From Sphingobacteriaceae bacterium (lineage in GTDB: Bacteria; Bacteroidota; Bacteroidia; B-17B0; Aurantibacillaceae), in the NCBI GenBank assembly GCA_016715905.1, contig JADJXI010000017.1:248001-312000 (forward strand): a stretch of 64,000 nucleotides of DNA. Direction: 5' to 3'. This document shows, one piece after another, positions 44,765-53,567 of this stretch. The translations under genes were made by a program, and so were the position numbers. Position 1 is the first letter of the stretch, and every line of letters begins with the position of its first letter. The notes below the pieces were generated by a model. That model was not told the origin of the DNA. It searched no databases and saw nothing but the letters and a program-made list of their open reading frames with translations.

Positions 44765-46582
44765 ATGGCTTACAAGAATCTTAAAGAATGCATTGAAGAT
44801 CTGGAAAAGAACGGACACCTCATTCGAATAAAAGAGGAAGTAGATCCGCAATTGGAAATGGCAGCCATTCACTTAAAAGTTCATGCCGCCGGCGGAAAAG
44901 CAATTTTATTTGAAAAAATAAAAGGAAGCAAGTACCAGGCCGTTAGTAATTTATTTGGCACACTTGAGCGCAGTAAATTTATTTTCAGACACAATCTTGA
45001 AAAAATGCAAGAGCTTGTGCAATTGCGAAACGACCCAATAAAGGCAATTAAAAATCCATTTAAAAATTTAACATTAGGCTTTGCCGCGCTCAAAGCATTA
45101 CCAAAAAAAGGAAGTTTTTCTTCTGCCGGTTTTAATGAAATAAAAATTAGCGAGCTACCATTAATAAAACACTGGCCAATGGATGGTGGTGCGTTTGTAA
45201 CATTACCGCAAGTTTATACAGAGGATATTGATAAACCCGGAGTAATGGCTTCTAATTTAGGAATGTATCGCATACAATTAAGCGGCAACGAATATGTGTT
45301 AAATAAAGAAATTGGATTACATTATCAATTGCATCGTGGCATTGGCATTCATCAAAACAAAACCAATAAAAAAAATGTACCGCTTAAAGTAAGTGTTTTT
45401 GTAGGTGGTCCGCCATCACACACGTTGGCTGCAGTAATGCCTTTACCCGAAGGAATTAGCGAACTAACTTTTGCCGGTGCCTTAGGCGGAAAAAGATTCA
45501 GGTATGATTATGTTGATGGATTTTGTATTTCGTTGGATGCCGATTTTGTAATTACCGGAGAAGTTTATCCAAATGAAAATAAACCCGAAGGCCCGTTTGG
45601 CGACCATTTAGGTTACTACAGTTTAAAGCACGATTTTCCTTTAATGCGTGTGCATAAAGTTTATGCAAAAGAAAATGCCATTTGGCCTTTTACGGTTGTT
45701 GGAAGACCGCCTCAAGAAGACACTGCCTTTGGAGCATTGATTCACGAAATAAGTGGCACTGCCATTCCACATGAAATTCCGGGAGTAAAAGAAGTACATG
45801 CGGTGGATGCAGCGGGTGTTCATCCTTTACTACTTGCTGTTGGAAGCGAAAGATATACGCCCTATTTAAAAACAAAAAGACCGGCCGAAATTTTAACGCA
45901 AGCCAATCGCATTTTAGGAACCGGACAATTAAGTTTGGCAAAATATTTATTTATTGGTGCTGATAATGAAAAAGAAATTAACTGTCATGACACTTTTGAA
46001 TTTTTCAAATTTGTTTTTGAAAGAATTGATTTAAGGCGCGACTTGCATTTTTATACTAAAACAAGTATTGATACTTTAGATTACAGTGGAGAATCAATTA
46101 ACGAAGGCAGTAAATTAGTGGTAGCTGCTTACGGAGAAAAAGTACGGGAGCTTGAAAATAATTTACCTGTCTGTTTATTAAATTGTGATTTTATCTCGAA
46201 ACCGGTAATGTTAATGCCCGGTGTAATTGCCCTGCAAATTGGAGAATTTGTAAACTACCAAAATACTAAACTCGAAATAAAAAATTTAAGTGAATTTATA
46301 AATAAACACCTAAGCGAGTTTAATGGCATAGTACAAATAATTATTTACAACGATTTTAATTTTACCCCGCACAATAAAAGCCTAAATGATTACGTTTGGA
46401 TAACGTACACCCGTAGTAACCCTAGTGCTGATATTTATGGTGTAAACGAAAACATCGAACACAAGCACTGGGGTTGCACCGGGCCAATAATCATCGATGC
46501 CAGAAAAAAACCGCATCATGCCCCAGAGCTGAAGATAGATTTGAACGTTGAGGAGAGGATAGCCCGAATCAAACTTTTATAA
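44765..46582 (+). CDS. UbiD family decarboxylase (menaquinone biosynthesis type)
   Basis: A 605-residue prenylated-FMN-dependent decarboxylase. The family core GPFGDHLGYYSL is at about 278-289, near the conserved Glu and Arg residues of the active site, and the C-terminal HKHWGCTGPIIIDARKK is also typical. In Bacteroidota such enzymes decarboxylate a menaquinone precursor, which fits the menaquinone-linked sdhCAB at 59.2 kb. UbiX, which makes the flavin, is not in the window. The long form (over 600 residues) matches the menaquinone subgroup better than the shorter aromatic decarboxylases. Confidence 0.9.
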   Translation: MAYKNLKECIEDLEKNGHLIRIKEEVDPQLEMAAIHLKVHAAGGKAILFEKIKGSKYQAVSNLFGTLERSKFIFRHNLEKMQELVQLRNDPIKAIKNPFKNLTLGFAALKALPKKGSFSSAGFNEIKISELPLIKHWPMDGGAFVTLPQVYTEDIDKPGVMASNLGMYRIQLSGNEYVLNKEIGLHYQLHRGIGIHQNKTNKKNVPLKVSVFVGGPPSHTLAAVMPLPEGISELTFAGALGGKRFRYDYVDGFCISLDADFVITGEVYPNENKPEGPFGDHLGYYSLKHDFPLMRVHKVYAKENAIWPFTVVGRPPQEDTAFGALIHEISGTAIPHEIPGVKEVHAVDAAGVHPLLLAVGSERYTPYLKTKRPAEILTQANRILGTGQLSLAKYLFIGADNEKEINCHDTFEFFKFVFERIDLRRDLHFYTKTSIDTLDYSGESINEGSKLVVAAYGEKVRELENNLPVCLLNCDFISKPVMLMPGVIALQIGEFVNYQNTKLEIKNLSEFINKHLSEFNGIVQIIIYNDFNFTPHNKSLNDYVWITYTRSNPSADIYGVNENIEHKHWGCTGPIIIDARKKPHHAPELKIDLNVEERIARIKLL

Positions 46583-46650
46583 AATCCTTTTAAATTATGA
46601 ATTTAGAATGACTAACGACGAGTCTATTGGTCTTTCACATTCGCGCCTCG

Positions 46651-46706
46651 TCATTCGTACTTCCTCATTCGTAATTTGTCATTCGTAATTTGTCCTTCGT
46701 ACTTTC
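46651..46706. repeat. 14-bp tandem repeat (four units)
   Basis: Units at 46651-46664, 46665-46678, 46679-46692 and 46693-46706 follow the pattern TCMTTCGTAMTTYS; the middle two are identical (TCATTCGTAATTTG). A divergent copy precedes at 46635-46650. A related inverted copy (GAATGAC, GACGAG) at about 46604-46621 could pair with the first units. No spacers, so not CRISPR. Confidence 0.8.
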
Positions 46707-46716
46707 TTCCCCTTTG

Positions 46717-46747
46717 TTTGCAGAACCACAATTTTCTGTTATTTTTA
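46717..46747 (+). promoter_or_regulatory. Promoter of the first TPR sensor gene
   Basis: TTTG (46717-46720), a 19-bp spacer and TATTTTTA (46740-46747), four bases before the ATG at 46752. Confidence 0.5.
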
Positions 46748-46751
46748 ACGG

Positions 46752-48167
46752 ATGCTTAGGCCTCTGTTATTCGCTATCCTTTTTCTTGTCACTTCGAGCC
46801 TCATCGAGAAGTGTTACGCTCAAAGCAAACAGATTGACTCATTAACGAAAAAATTATATTCCTTAAAGGGAAATAACGAAGTAATTGATTCCATAAAATG
46901 TAATATTTATTCTTCTCTTTCTGAAATATCGCCTGATGGAGTTTGGGAAAGATATAATGACACGCTTTTTAAACTTAGCGATGATTTATTAGGTATTTAT
47001 AAAGATTCGAATTCACAGCGCATTTTTAAGAAATATAAGGCAATTGCTTTAAATAATAAATCCGAGTATGAAGGATTCAATGGTAATTATAAGCTTGCCT
47101 TATCTTTTCAAAAAGGGAGTCTAAAGTTGAGACGAGAAATTGGCAATAACAAGGCAGTTGCACAATCACTAGGAAATTTGGCAAATCTTTACTCAGCCAT
47201 GGGAGATGATAATGAAGCCATTAAATTGCATTTAGAAGCATTAGAAATTCGCAGAAAAACTGGCGACTTAAAATCAATTGCGAATTCATTAAACAACTTA
47301 GGGGCCATCCATATGCAAAATGGAAGTCTGGATAAAGGTTGGAAATATTATTCGGAATGCGATTCTATTTTCAAATTGTTGGGATCAACTAAGAGTTATC
47401 CGGTCTTTTTAAGCAACATGGCTTATTCTCTTATGAAATTAGCGGAAAAGCAAGGTGTGTCAATGGAAAAGCCAAGAGAGTATTTCAAAAAGTCACTGGA
47501 CTTACATCTAAAAGGCGGAGATGTAGCCGGTTCAGCCGTGGTATTGAATAATCTTGCCATTACTTACATGATCGAGAAGAATTATGAAAAAGTTATCTAT
47601 TTTTCCCAAAAAGCACTTGATGCTTCTTTGAAATCAAAGAATATTAAAGCCGAATTAAGATCTAGGAATATTCTTTATAAAGCTTACAAAGCTATAGGTC
47701 AGTTTAAGCAAGCCATAGAAAATTATTCAATGTTCATTCAGATAAATGATACACTTAAAAGTGAAAGCAATAAAAAAGCGCTTATTAGGTCACAGCTTCA
47801 TCATGAGTTTGAGAAAATGGCCGCGGCCGATTCAGTAGCGCATGCTAAAGAGTCAGAAGTAAAAAATGCGGAGTTGGCCAAACAAAGTGCAGAAATTAAA
47901 GCTAAGAAAAATCAACAGTACGCATTGTTCGGTGGATTAGCATTAGTTATGATTTTTGCAGGGTTTATGTACAACCGCTTTAAGGTTACCCAAAAGCAAA
48001 AAGGAATCATTGAAAATCAAAAAGAAATAGTGGAAGAACAGAAAAAACTCGTAGAAGAAAAACAAAAGGAGATCCTGGATTCTATTCATTACGCCAAACG
48101 AATTCAGATGGCGCAGGTGCCGAATGAGAAGAGAGTTCAATCTATGTTAAGCAAATTAAAAAAGTGA
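46752..48167 (+). CDS. TPR-membrane-coiled-coil protein without output domain (paralogue 1)
   Basis: A 471-residue protein. Signal peptide (ends KCYAQ), periplasmic TPR repeats (about 90-340; SLGNLANLYSAMGDDNEAI, SLNNLGAIHMQNG), one membrane helix (YALFGGLALVMIFAGFMYN, about 385-405), a cytosolic coiled coil rich in Glu, Lys and Gln, and the sequence KEILDSIHYAKRIQMAQVP near the end. In relatives that last motif leads into a PP2C/SpoIIE phosphatase or kinase domain; here the protein ends 15 residues later. The GTGA overlap with the next gene leaves no room for a lost domain. It may sense envelope signals and work through a partner. Confidence 0.85.
   Translation: MLRPLLFAILFLVTSSLIEKCYAQSKQIDSLTKKLYSLKGNNEVIDSIKCNIYSSLSEISPDGVWERYNDTLFKLSDDLLGIYKDSNSQRIFKKYKAIALNNKSEYEGFNGNYKLALSFQKGSLKLRREIGNNKAVAQSLGNLANLYSAMGDDNEAIKLHLEALEIRRKTGDLKSIANSLNNLGAIHMQNGSLDKGWKYYSECDSIFKLLGSTKSYPVFLSNMAYSLMKLAEKQGVSMEKPREYFKKSLDLHLKGGDVAGSAVVLNNLAITYMIEKNYEKVIYFSQKALDASLKSKNIKAELRSRNILYKAYKAIGQFKQAIENYSMFIQINDTLKSESNKKALIRSQLHHEFEKMAAADSVAHAKESEVKNAELAKQSAEIKAKKNQQYALFGGLALVMIFAGFMYNRFKVTQKQKGIIENQKEIVEEQKKLVEEKQKEILDSIHYAKRIQMAQVPNEKRVQSMLSKLKK
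47820..47905 (+). repeat. 86-bp block identical to 49577-49662
   Basis: Bases 47820-47905 and 49577-49662 are identical on reading, encoding the AADSVAHAKESEVKNAELAK region before the membrane helix of paralogues 1 and 2. The flanks diverge, including at synonymous sites. Confidence 0.85.
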
Positions 48168-49924
48168 AAGAAAGGAATAAAATATTTCTTTGTGTACTTT
48201 GCGCATTTTTTTGTGGCTTTGTATTAAATCTTTTTTCGCAAACTTCTCAACTAGACTCATTGAAGCTTGCACTTAAAACCGCCAGGCATGACACTGTGCG
48301 CTGCAAGATACTATCCAAACTGGCAGAAACCGCATCCGATGAAGAGTGGCCGAAATTTAACGAGCAATTACATCAAATTTCAGAAGAGAAGATTAAATTA
48401 TTTTCTGATGGCAGCAATAATTCCGAATTAACCTTTTACAAAAAATTTAATGCAGAGGCCTTAAACAACATAGGGTTCTTGTATGAAAGTCAATCAGAGT
48501 ATAATAAAGCTTTGATATATTATGAAAAGAGCCTTATACTACAAAAAGAAGTGATGAATAAAAGTGGTATTGCTTCTGCTTTTAATAATATAGGGCATGT
48601 TTATTCTAATATGGGTGAATACAATACGGCAATTGAATTTAACTTACGCAGCTTAAAAATAAGGGAAGAGTTGGGTGATGATCAAGCTATCAACATTTCA
48701 TTAAACAATTTAGCTGGAATTTATCAAACACAGGGCAATATCTCAAAAGCTTTAAAATATTATAATAAAAGTTTGGTTCTACGTTATAGTCTGGGCGATA
48801 AAAAGGGTGTAAGCATCTCTCTAAATAACATTGCTTCCATTTATTTATCACAAGGCGACATTCCAAAAGCTCTGGAATTTTTTGGTAAAAGTTTAAAAAT
48901 AAGTGAAGAGTTAAAAGATAATTTGGTGTTGGCCGGAACAATGAATAATATCGCAGCGCTTTATTTTTTCCAAAATCAATATGAAAATGCTTTACCGTAT
49001 TTTGAAAAGGGTTTAAAAATCAGACAAGAATTAGGTGACAAAGCCGGCATAGCTCAATCATTGAATAATATCGGATCAATTCTAAACACACAGGGCTTTT
49101 CTGATAAAGCGTTAATGAAATATGAACAGAGTGCAAAAATTTATGAGGAAATAGGTGACAAAAAAGGGACGGCACAGTTACACAACAATATAGGACAAAC
49201 TTATAAGTCAAAAGGCAATTTCATAAAAGCATTGGAACACCATAACAAAAGCCTTAAAATTAGAGAAGAAATAAACGACAAAGCCGGAATAGCAGAGTCA
49301 TTAACAAATATCAGTTCGGTCTATTTCAGTCAAAAAAATTATTCAAAGGCTTTAGAACTTTGTGAAAACAGTAAGCAAATGAGCAAGGCACTTGGTTTTC
49401 CCCAATATTTGAAAAACGCAGCCGGTTTGCTTTGTGAAGTTTATAAATCTATGGGCAATTATAAATTAGCAATAGAGAATTACGAACTTTTTATTCAAAT
49501 GCGTGACTCTATTAATAACGAATCAACCCGCAAGGCATCCATCAAATCTCAACTCAAATACGAATATGAAAAACAAGCCGCGGCCGATTCAGTAGCGCAT
49601 GCTAAAGAGTCAGAAGTAAAAAATGCGGAGTTGGCCAAACAAAGTGCAGAAATTAAAGCTAAAAAAAATCAACAGTATGCTTTATTTGGAGGGTTGGGAT
49701 TAGTAATGATCTTTGCAGGCTTTATGTTTAATCGATTTAAAGTCACGCAAAAACAAAAGGAAATTATTGAACATCAAAAAGAAACTGTTGAAGAACAAAA
49801 AATTCTAGTGGAAGAAAAACAAAAAGAGATATTGGATTCTATTCATTATGCTAAAAGAATACAAATGGCGCAAATTCCAAATGATAAAATTGTGTCCGGA
49901 ATTTTAACCCGTTTGAAAAAATGA
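48164..49924 (+). CDS. TPR-membrane-coiled-coil protein without output domain (paralogue 2)
   Basis: A 586-residue protein starting with GTG in the stop codon of paralogue 1. Signal sequence (ends LNLFSQ), then eight clear 40-residue TPR units (about 95-420), each built on A-SLNNIGSIY-SQG---KAL-YYEKSLKI-EELGDK-GI, a membrane helix (YALFGGLGLVMIFAGFMFN), a coiled coil, and the KEILDSIHYAKRIQMAQIP terminus. It ends 15 residues after that motif, as in its paralogues. The TPR array is the longest of the group, so its ligand-binding groove differs most. Confidence 0.85.
   Translation: MKERNKIFLCVLCAFFCGFVLNLFSQTSQLDSLKLALKTARHDTVRCKILSKLAETASDEEWPKFNEQLHQISEEKIKLFSDGSNNSELTFYKKFNAEALNNIGFLYESQSEYNKALIYYEKSLILQKEVMNKSGIASAFNNIGHVYSNMGEYNTAIEFNLRSLKIREELGDDQAINISLNNLAGIYQTQGNISKALKYYNKSLVLRYSLGDKKGVSISLNNIASIYLSQGDIPKALEFFGKSLKISEELKDNLVLAGTMNNIAALYFFQNQYENALPYFEKGLKIRQELGDKAGIAQSLNNIGSILNTQGFSDKALMKYEQSAKIYEEIGDKKGTAQLHNNIGQTYKSKGNFIKALEHHNKSLKIREEINDKAGIAESLTNISSVYFSQKNYSKALELCENSKQMSKALGFPQYLKNAAGLLCEVYKSMGNYKLAIENYELFIQMRDSINNESTRKASIKSQLKYEYEKQAAADSVAHAKESEVKNAELAKQSAEIKAKKNQQYALFGGLGLVMIFAGFMFNRFKVTQKQKEIIEHQKETVEEQKILVEEKQKEILDSIHYAKRIQMAQIPNDKIVSGILTRLKK
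49577..49662 (+). repeat. 86-bp block identical to 47820-47905
   Basis: Second copy of the identical block, in paralogue 2. Identity this high over part of a gene suggests recent duplication or gene conversion. Confidence 0.85.
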
Positions 49925-49946
49925 AAATTTCCTTTAGCTTTAGGGA

Positions 49947-51518
49947 ATGTTTCGTATCTCCATCCCAAGCACTCTTCTTCTACTAACTATTTTATTCCAA
50001 GCATTTATTGGTTTTTCTCAAAAGCAGGCGCCTACACGTGAACAAATATTACTTGACATAAAGAACGCGAAACACGACACCGAAAGAGTTAAATTTTATA
50101 TAGACAAGGCTCGCATTCTCGCCGGAGATAACACAGATTCTGTACTCTATTGGATGTACCTTGGAAAATCAATCGCTACAGCTAATATATTCCTTTTAGG
50201 AAATGAAACCGATAAAGCGAGTTTGTTTACACGCAATAGGTTTAATCGTTTTTCGGCTGTTTGCCTCATGAAAGCAGCCATGCTTCATCAAAACAATGGA
50301 AATTTGGGACAGGCAATGCATGCAGCTGATTCTTGTCTGGCAATTTGTAAGCAAATAAATGACAAAAAATTAACAGCGAGTGCATATAATGGAGTTGCTA
50401 TAATCAAAACGTATCAAGGAAATATAAAAGAAGCCCTTTGGAATTACGAACAGGCCAGAAAAATATATTCAGAATTGGATAACAAGTCAGGTATAGTGAC
50501 TATCCTTATCAATCAAGCTGTTATTTTCAGTAATACCGGCGAAATAGAGAACTGTATTAAATATTATAGAGAGGCAATAGAACTCTCTAGAAAAGAGGGA
50601 ATGAAAGAGAATGAAGGAGGAGCAATTGCTAACCTTGCCGGAGTTTTGGTTAGAGAAAAAGATTACAATGCGGCCCTTGTTTGCTTAGAACGCGGAATGC
50701 AATTAGCCAATGAACTATCAGATGAAAATCTTAAGTCAAGACTTTATTATACCATGGGCGTGATGAATTATGATAAAACAAATTACGACCAAGCTTATGA
50801 ATATTTTAACAAGTCAAAAGAAATTCAGGAAAGGGAGAAAAATTATTTTTCGCTTTCCAATACATTAAGTAGCATAAGTAATGTGTTTAGTGCAAGGTTA
50901 AATTATAAAAAAGCCATTCAATTCTCAGAACAAGCGCACCGCATGAATCTCAAATTTGGCGCACCTGAATTAATTAGTCATTCAAGTGAAGCGCTGTATA
51001 GTTTGTATAAAAAGATTGGTAATAAAGATCAAGCGCTAGCGTATTTAGAGTTACACAATAAAATGAAAGATAGTATTCAAAATGAAGGAAACCGAAAAGA
51101 GGCCATACGACAACATGTAAAGAATGAGTACGAAATAAAAGCTACTGCTGATTCTGTATCCCGATTAAAAGAAAGAGTAGTTAAGAATGCTGAATTAGCA
51201 AAACGTGTTGCTGAACTTAAGGTAAAAAAGAATCAACAATATGCACTTTTTGCAGGATTATTTGCTGTACTTATATTTGGTCTTTTCATGTACAACCGTT
51301 TCAAGATTTCGCAAAAACAAAAAAGAATCATTGAAGAACAGAAGGAAAAAGTTGAGAATCAAAAAGCCGAAATTGAAAGGCAAAAACAATTGGTAGAATT
51401 TAAGCAGAAAGAAATGGTGGACAGCATTAAGTATGCCAATAGAATACAAATGGCACAATTCCCTTCAGACAAACAAGTGAGTAAAAGTCTTGAGCGATTA
51501 AGAAATCAGAACAAATAA
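49947..51518 (+). CDS. TPR-membrane-coiled-coil protein without output domain (paralogue 3)
   Basis: A 523-residue paralogue starting with ATG 22 bp after paralogue 2. Signal sequence (ends AFIGFSQ), TPR repeats (about 80-370, more diverged), ADSVSRLKERVVKNAELAK before the membrane helix (YALFAGLFAVLIFGLFMYN), a coiled coil, and the terminal KEMVDSIKYANRIQMAQFP. It ends a few residues later. It is more diverged than paralogues 1 and 2 and does not share the identical DNA block. It is followed by a promoter and the small repeat protein. Confidence 0.85.
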   Translation: MFRISIPSTLLLLTILFQAFIGFSQKQAPTREQILLDIKNAKHDTERVKFYIDKARILAGDNTDSVLYWMYLGKSIATANIFLLGNETDKASLFTRNRFNRFSAVCLMKAAMLHQNNGNLGQAMHAADSCLAICKQINDKKLTASAYNGVAIIKTYQGNIKEALWNYEQARKIYSELDNKSGIVTILINQAVIFSNTGEIENCIKYYREAIELSRKEGMKENEGGAIANLAGVLVREKDYNAALVCLERGMQLANELSDENLKSRLYYTMGVMNYDKTNYDQAYEYFNKSKEIQEREKNYFSLSNTLSSISNVFSARLNYKKAIQFSEQAHRMNLKFGAPELISHSSEALYSLYKKIGNKDQALAYLELHNKMKDSIQNEGNRKEAIRQHVKNEYEIKATADSVSRLKERVVKNAELAKRVAELKVKKNQQYALFAGLFAVLIFGLFMYNRFKISQKQKRIIEEQKEKVENQKAEIERQKQLVEFKQKEMVDSIKYANRIQMAQFPSDKQVSKSLERLRNQNK

Positions 51519-51557
51519 AATTTTCCTCTTAACAATTCAAAAATATTTATTCTTTTA

Positions 51558-51590
51558 CTTGATTCGTAAATAAGATATCTATACATTTAG
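51558..51590 (+). promoter_or_regulatory. Promoter of the small repeat protein
   Basis: CTTG at 51558-51561, a 20-bp spacer and TACATTTAG (51582-51590), about 19 bp before the ATG at 51609. Confidence 0.45.
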
Positions 51591-51608
51591 TCTATAAAAA
51601 TTTTAATT

Positions 51609-51974
51609 ATGAAAAAATTATTGGCAATAGCCGCGTTTGTACTTGTATCCGGAATAGCAAGTGCGCAATACAAAATGGATAGCGATGGTAAAACGTTGCG
51701 CAATTCAAGCAATTCTTCCGTTGGTAAAATTGACAGCGATGGTAAAACAATTCGCAACTCAAGTAATTCAACAGTTGGTAAAGTAGATAGCGATGGTAAA
51801 ACAATTCGCAATTCTAGCAATTCCACAGTTTTAAAAATCGACGGAAATAATATTCGCAACTCCAGTAACAGTACCATTGCCAGCATGCGTGATGTAACAA
51901 ACGATATTAAAGGCGCAAAAGAAGAGGCCGTTTACGTGGCTTTATGGTGGTTTTTAGTAAAAGGAAATAGATAA
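51609..51974 (+). CDS. Secreted 18-residue tandem-repeat protein (5-fold beta-flower-like)
   Basis: A 121-residue protein with a signal peptide (MKKLLAIAAFVLVSGIASAQ). The mature part has three 18-residue repeats at about 22-39, 40-57 and 58-75 (pattern KxDSDGKTIRNSSNSTVG) and a shorter fourth (KIDGNNIRNSSNSTIAS). Such repeats are found in proteins NCBI calls 5-fold beta-flower, a fold recognised from predicted structures; the match is from memory. The C-terminus, EEAVYVALWWFLVKG, is hydrophobic and could insert in a membrane or pack the fold. Function unknown. A strong terminator follows. Confidence 0.75.
   Translation: MKKLLAIAAFVLVSGIASAQYKMDSDGKTLRNSSNSSVGKIDSDGKTIRNSSNSTVGKVDSDGKTIRNSSNSTVLKIDGNNIRNSSNSTIASMRDVTNDIKGAKEEAVYVALWWFLVKGNR
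51672..51833 (+). repeat. 54-bp tandem repeat in coding sequence
   Basis: Three units, 51672-51725, 51726-51779 and 51780-51833, each encoding 18 residues, with a truncated fourth unit after. Units 2 and 3 are nearly identical in DNA, showing recent expansion. Confidence 0.9.
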
Positions 51975-51998
51975 TTGACTAAACATCAATACCTGTTA

Positions 51999-52025
51999 AA
52001 GCGGCTTTTATGGCCGCTTTTTTTA
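51999..52025 (+). terminator. Rho-independent terminator
   Basis: AAAGCGGC (51999-52006) pairs with GCCGCTTT (52014-52021) around a seven-base loop, followed by a T run. A short partial copy (TTTTATGGCC) is repeated at 52030-52039, and a 6-bp hairpin AAACCT/AGGTTT lies at 52063-52077. Confidence 0.85.
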
Positions 52026-52161
52026 TTAGTTTTATGGCCCCTAAAAATGGCCGCGCTTAATAAAACCTCAAAGGTTTGTTTATCAACATTTTAATAATTT
52101 CAGCATTTCTTAAAATTCTGCTTTTCAATTACTTATTTACAATCGGATGACAAAAAATTTG

Positions 52162-52169
52162 TATTTTTG
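52162..52169 (+). promoter_or_regulatory. Promoter -7 element of tig (TATTTTTG)
   Basis: Full TAnnTTTG match 20 bp before the tig start; no good -33 element. Confidence 0.45.
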
Positions 52170-52188
52170 CCCCTCGTAAAAAAATAAA

Positions 52189-53529
52189 ATGATGGATATT
52201 AAGAAGAACGATATTGACGCTTTAAATGCCGAAATTAAAATTTCATTAAGCGCTCAGGATTATGAACCCAAAGTAAATGAAGCATTAAAAAAAGTGCAAC
52301 GTCAGGCGTCCATGCCGGGATTCAGACCCGGAAAAGTACCTGCCGGATTAATTAAAAAGCAATACGGCACTCAGATTTTAGCTGATGAAATAAACAAATT
52401 ATTGCAAGACAGCATCTACAAATACATTGATGAAAATAAAATAGAAATTTTAGGAAATCCTTTACCCAAAGAAACAACTCCGGTTGATTTTGAAAAACAA
52501 AAAGATTTTGAATTTACTTATGAGTTAGGCCTAAGCCCGCAGTTTGATGTAAAATTAGACAACAATCAAAAATTTACTTTAAAAACCGTGAAAGTGGATG
52601 ACGATTTGGTGAACAAATATATTAAAGACATCAAAAGAAATTATGGCAAACCGGGCAACCCGGAAGTAGCCGAAGAAAAAGATGTTGTTTTTGTGGACAT
52701 CAATGAATTAGATGAGAATGGCGAAATAAAAGCAGGCGGTATTTTTAAAAGCAGCAGCATAAGCGCAGAAAGACTAAAAAATGAAAATGCAAAAAGTAAA
52801 ATCATTGGCGCTAAAAAAGAAGACAAACTCATCATTAATGCAGATGATTTATACGAAACCGCATTAGATAAAAGTGTTTCGTTAGGAATAGATAAGGAGA
52901 TTGCAGAAAACACACATTGCAATTTACAACTTACTGTTAAAAACATTTCAAGAATGGAAGATGCGGAATTAAATCAAGAATTGTTTGATAAAGTGTATGG
53001 TGAAGGAAAAGTTGCTACAGAAGAAGAATTCAAAAATAAAATTCGTGAAGAATTAGGATTAATGTTTAGTGCCGATGCGGATCGTTTTTTGAAAACGGAA
53101 GTTGAGAAAAAATTGGTTGAAAAATTAAATATTCAATTGCCCGATTCCTTTTTAAAACGCTGGTTAATGGCCGCAAACGAAAAACCTATTACTCAGGAAG
53201 AATTGGAAAAAGATTATCCTAATTATGCCAAAGCCATGCAATGGAAGTTGATTGAAAATAAAATCATTAAGGATAATGAAATAAAAGTAGAAGGAGAAGA
53301 AGCTATTGAAGAGGCAAAAATGTTTATTCGTGGCGAATATCGTCGATATGGACAAGAGCCAACAGAAGATGATTTAAATAAAATTGCAAAAGATTTATTG
53401 AGCAGAGAAAAAGAAGCTCAAAAGATTTTCGAAAATCTTTATAGCAAAAAAGTTTTGGATTTAATAAAAAGTACTTGCACGTTAGAACCGAAAGAAGTTA
53501 GTTACGACGAGTTTTTCAAAAATAATTAA
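52189..53529 (+). CDS. tig: Trigger factor
   Basis: Ribosome-bound chaperone that holds nascent chains at the exit tunnel. 446 residues. The ribosome-docking signature GFRPGKVPAGLI is at about 44-55. The middle (about 150-250) is at the place of the FKBP prolyl isomerase domain but has a diverged sequence, so isomerase activity is doubtful, as in many Bacteroidota. The C-terminal helical chaperone domain fills about 255-440. ATG 52189 and ATG 52192 are both possible. Monocistronic with a strong terminator. Confidence 0.93.
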   Translation: MMDIKKNDIDALNAEIKISLSAQDYEPKVNEALKKVQRQASMPGFRPGKVPAGLIKKQYGTQILADEINKLLQDSIYKYIDENKIEILGNPLPKETTPVDFEKQKDFEFTYELGLSPQFDVKLDNNQKFTLKTVKVDDDLVNKYIKDIKRNYGKPGNPEVAEEKDVVFVDINELDENGEIKAGGIFKSSSISAERLKNENAKSKIIGAKKEDKLIINADDLYETALDKSVSLGIDKEIAENTHCNLQLTVKNISRMEDAELNQELFDKVYGEGKVATEEEFKNKIREELGLMFSADADRFLKTEVEKKLVEKLNIQLPDSFLKRWLMAANEKPITQEELEKDYPNYAKAMQWKLIENKIIKDNEIKVEGEEAIEEAKMFIRGEYRRYGQEPTEDDLNKIAKDLLSREKEAQKIFENLYSKKVLDLIKSTCTLEPKEVSYDEFFKNN

Positions 53530-53533
53530 AATA

Positions 53534-53562
53534 ACCCCCCAATGAAAATTGGGGGTTTTTTT
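53534..53562. terminator. Strong rho-independent terminator after tig
   Basis: AACCCCCCAAT and ATTGGGGGTT form a long GC-rich stem around GAAA, followed by a T run on the plus strand. It may also end the convergent EnvC-like operon. Confidence 0.93.
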
Positions 53563-53567
53563 GTGAC

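Noticed and set aside
46635..46706. Short direct repeats considered as a CRISPR remnant
   Set aside because: Units are 14 bp and adjacent, with no spacers and no cas genes.
51587..51886. Minus-strand frames opposite the beta-flower-like gene
   Set aside because: They are mirror products of the 54-bp repeats; the plus frame has a signal peptide and promoter.
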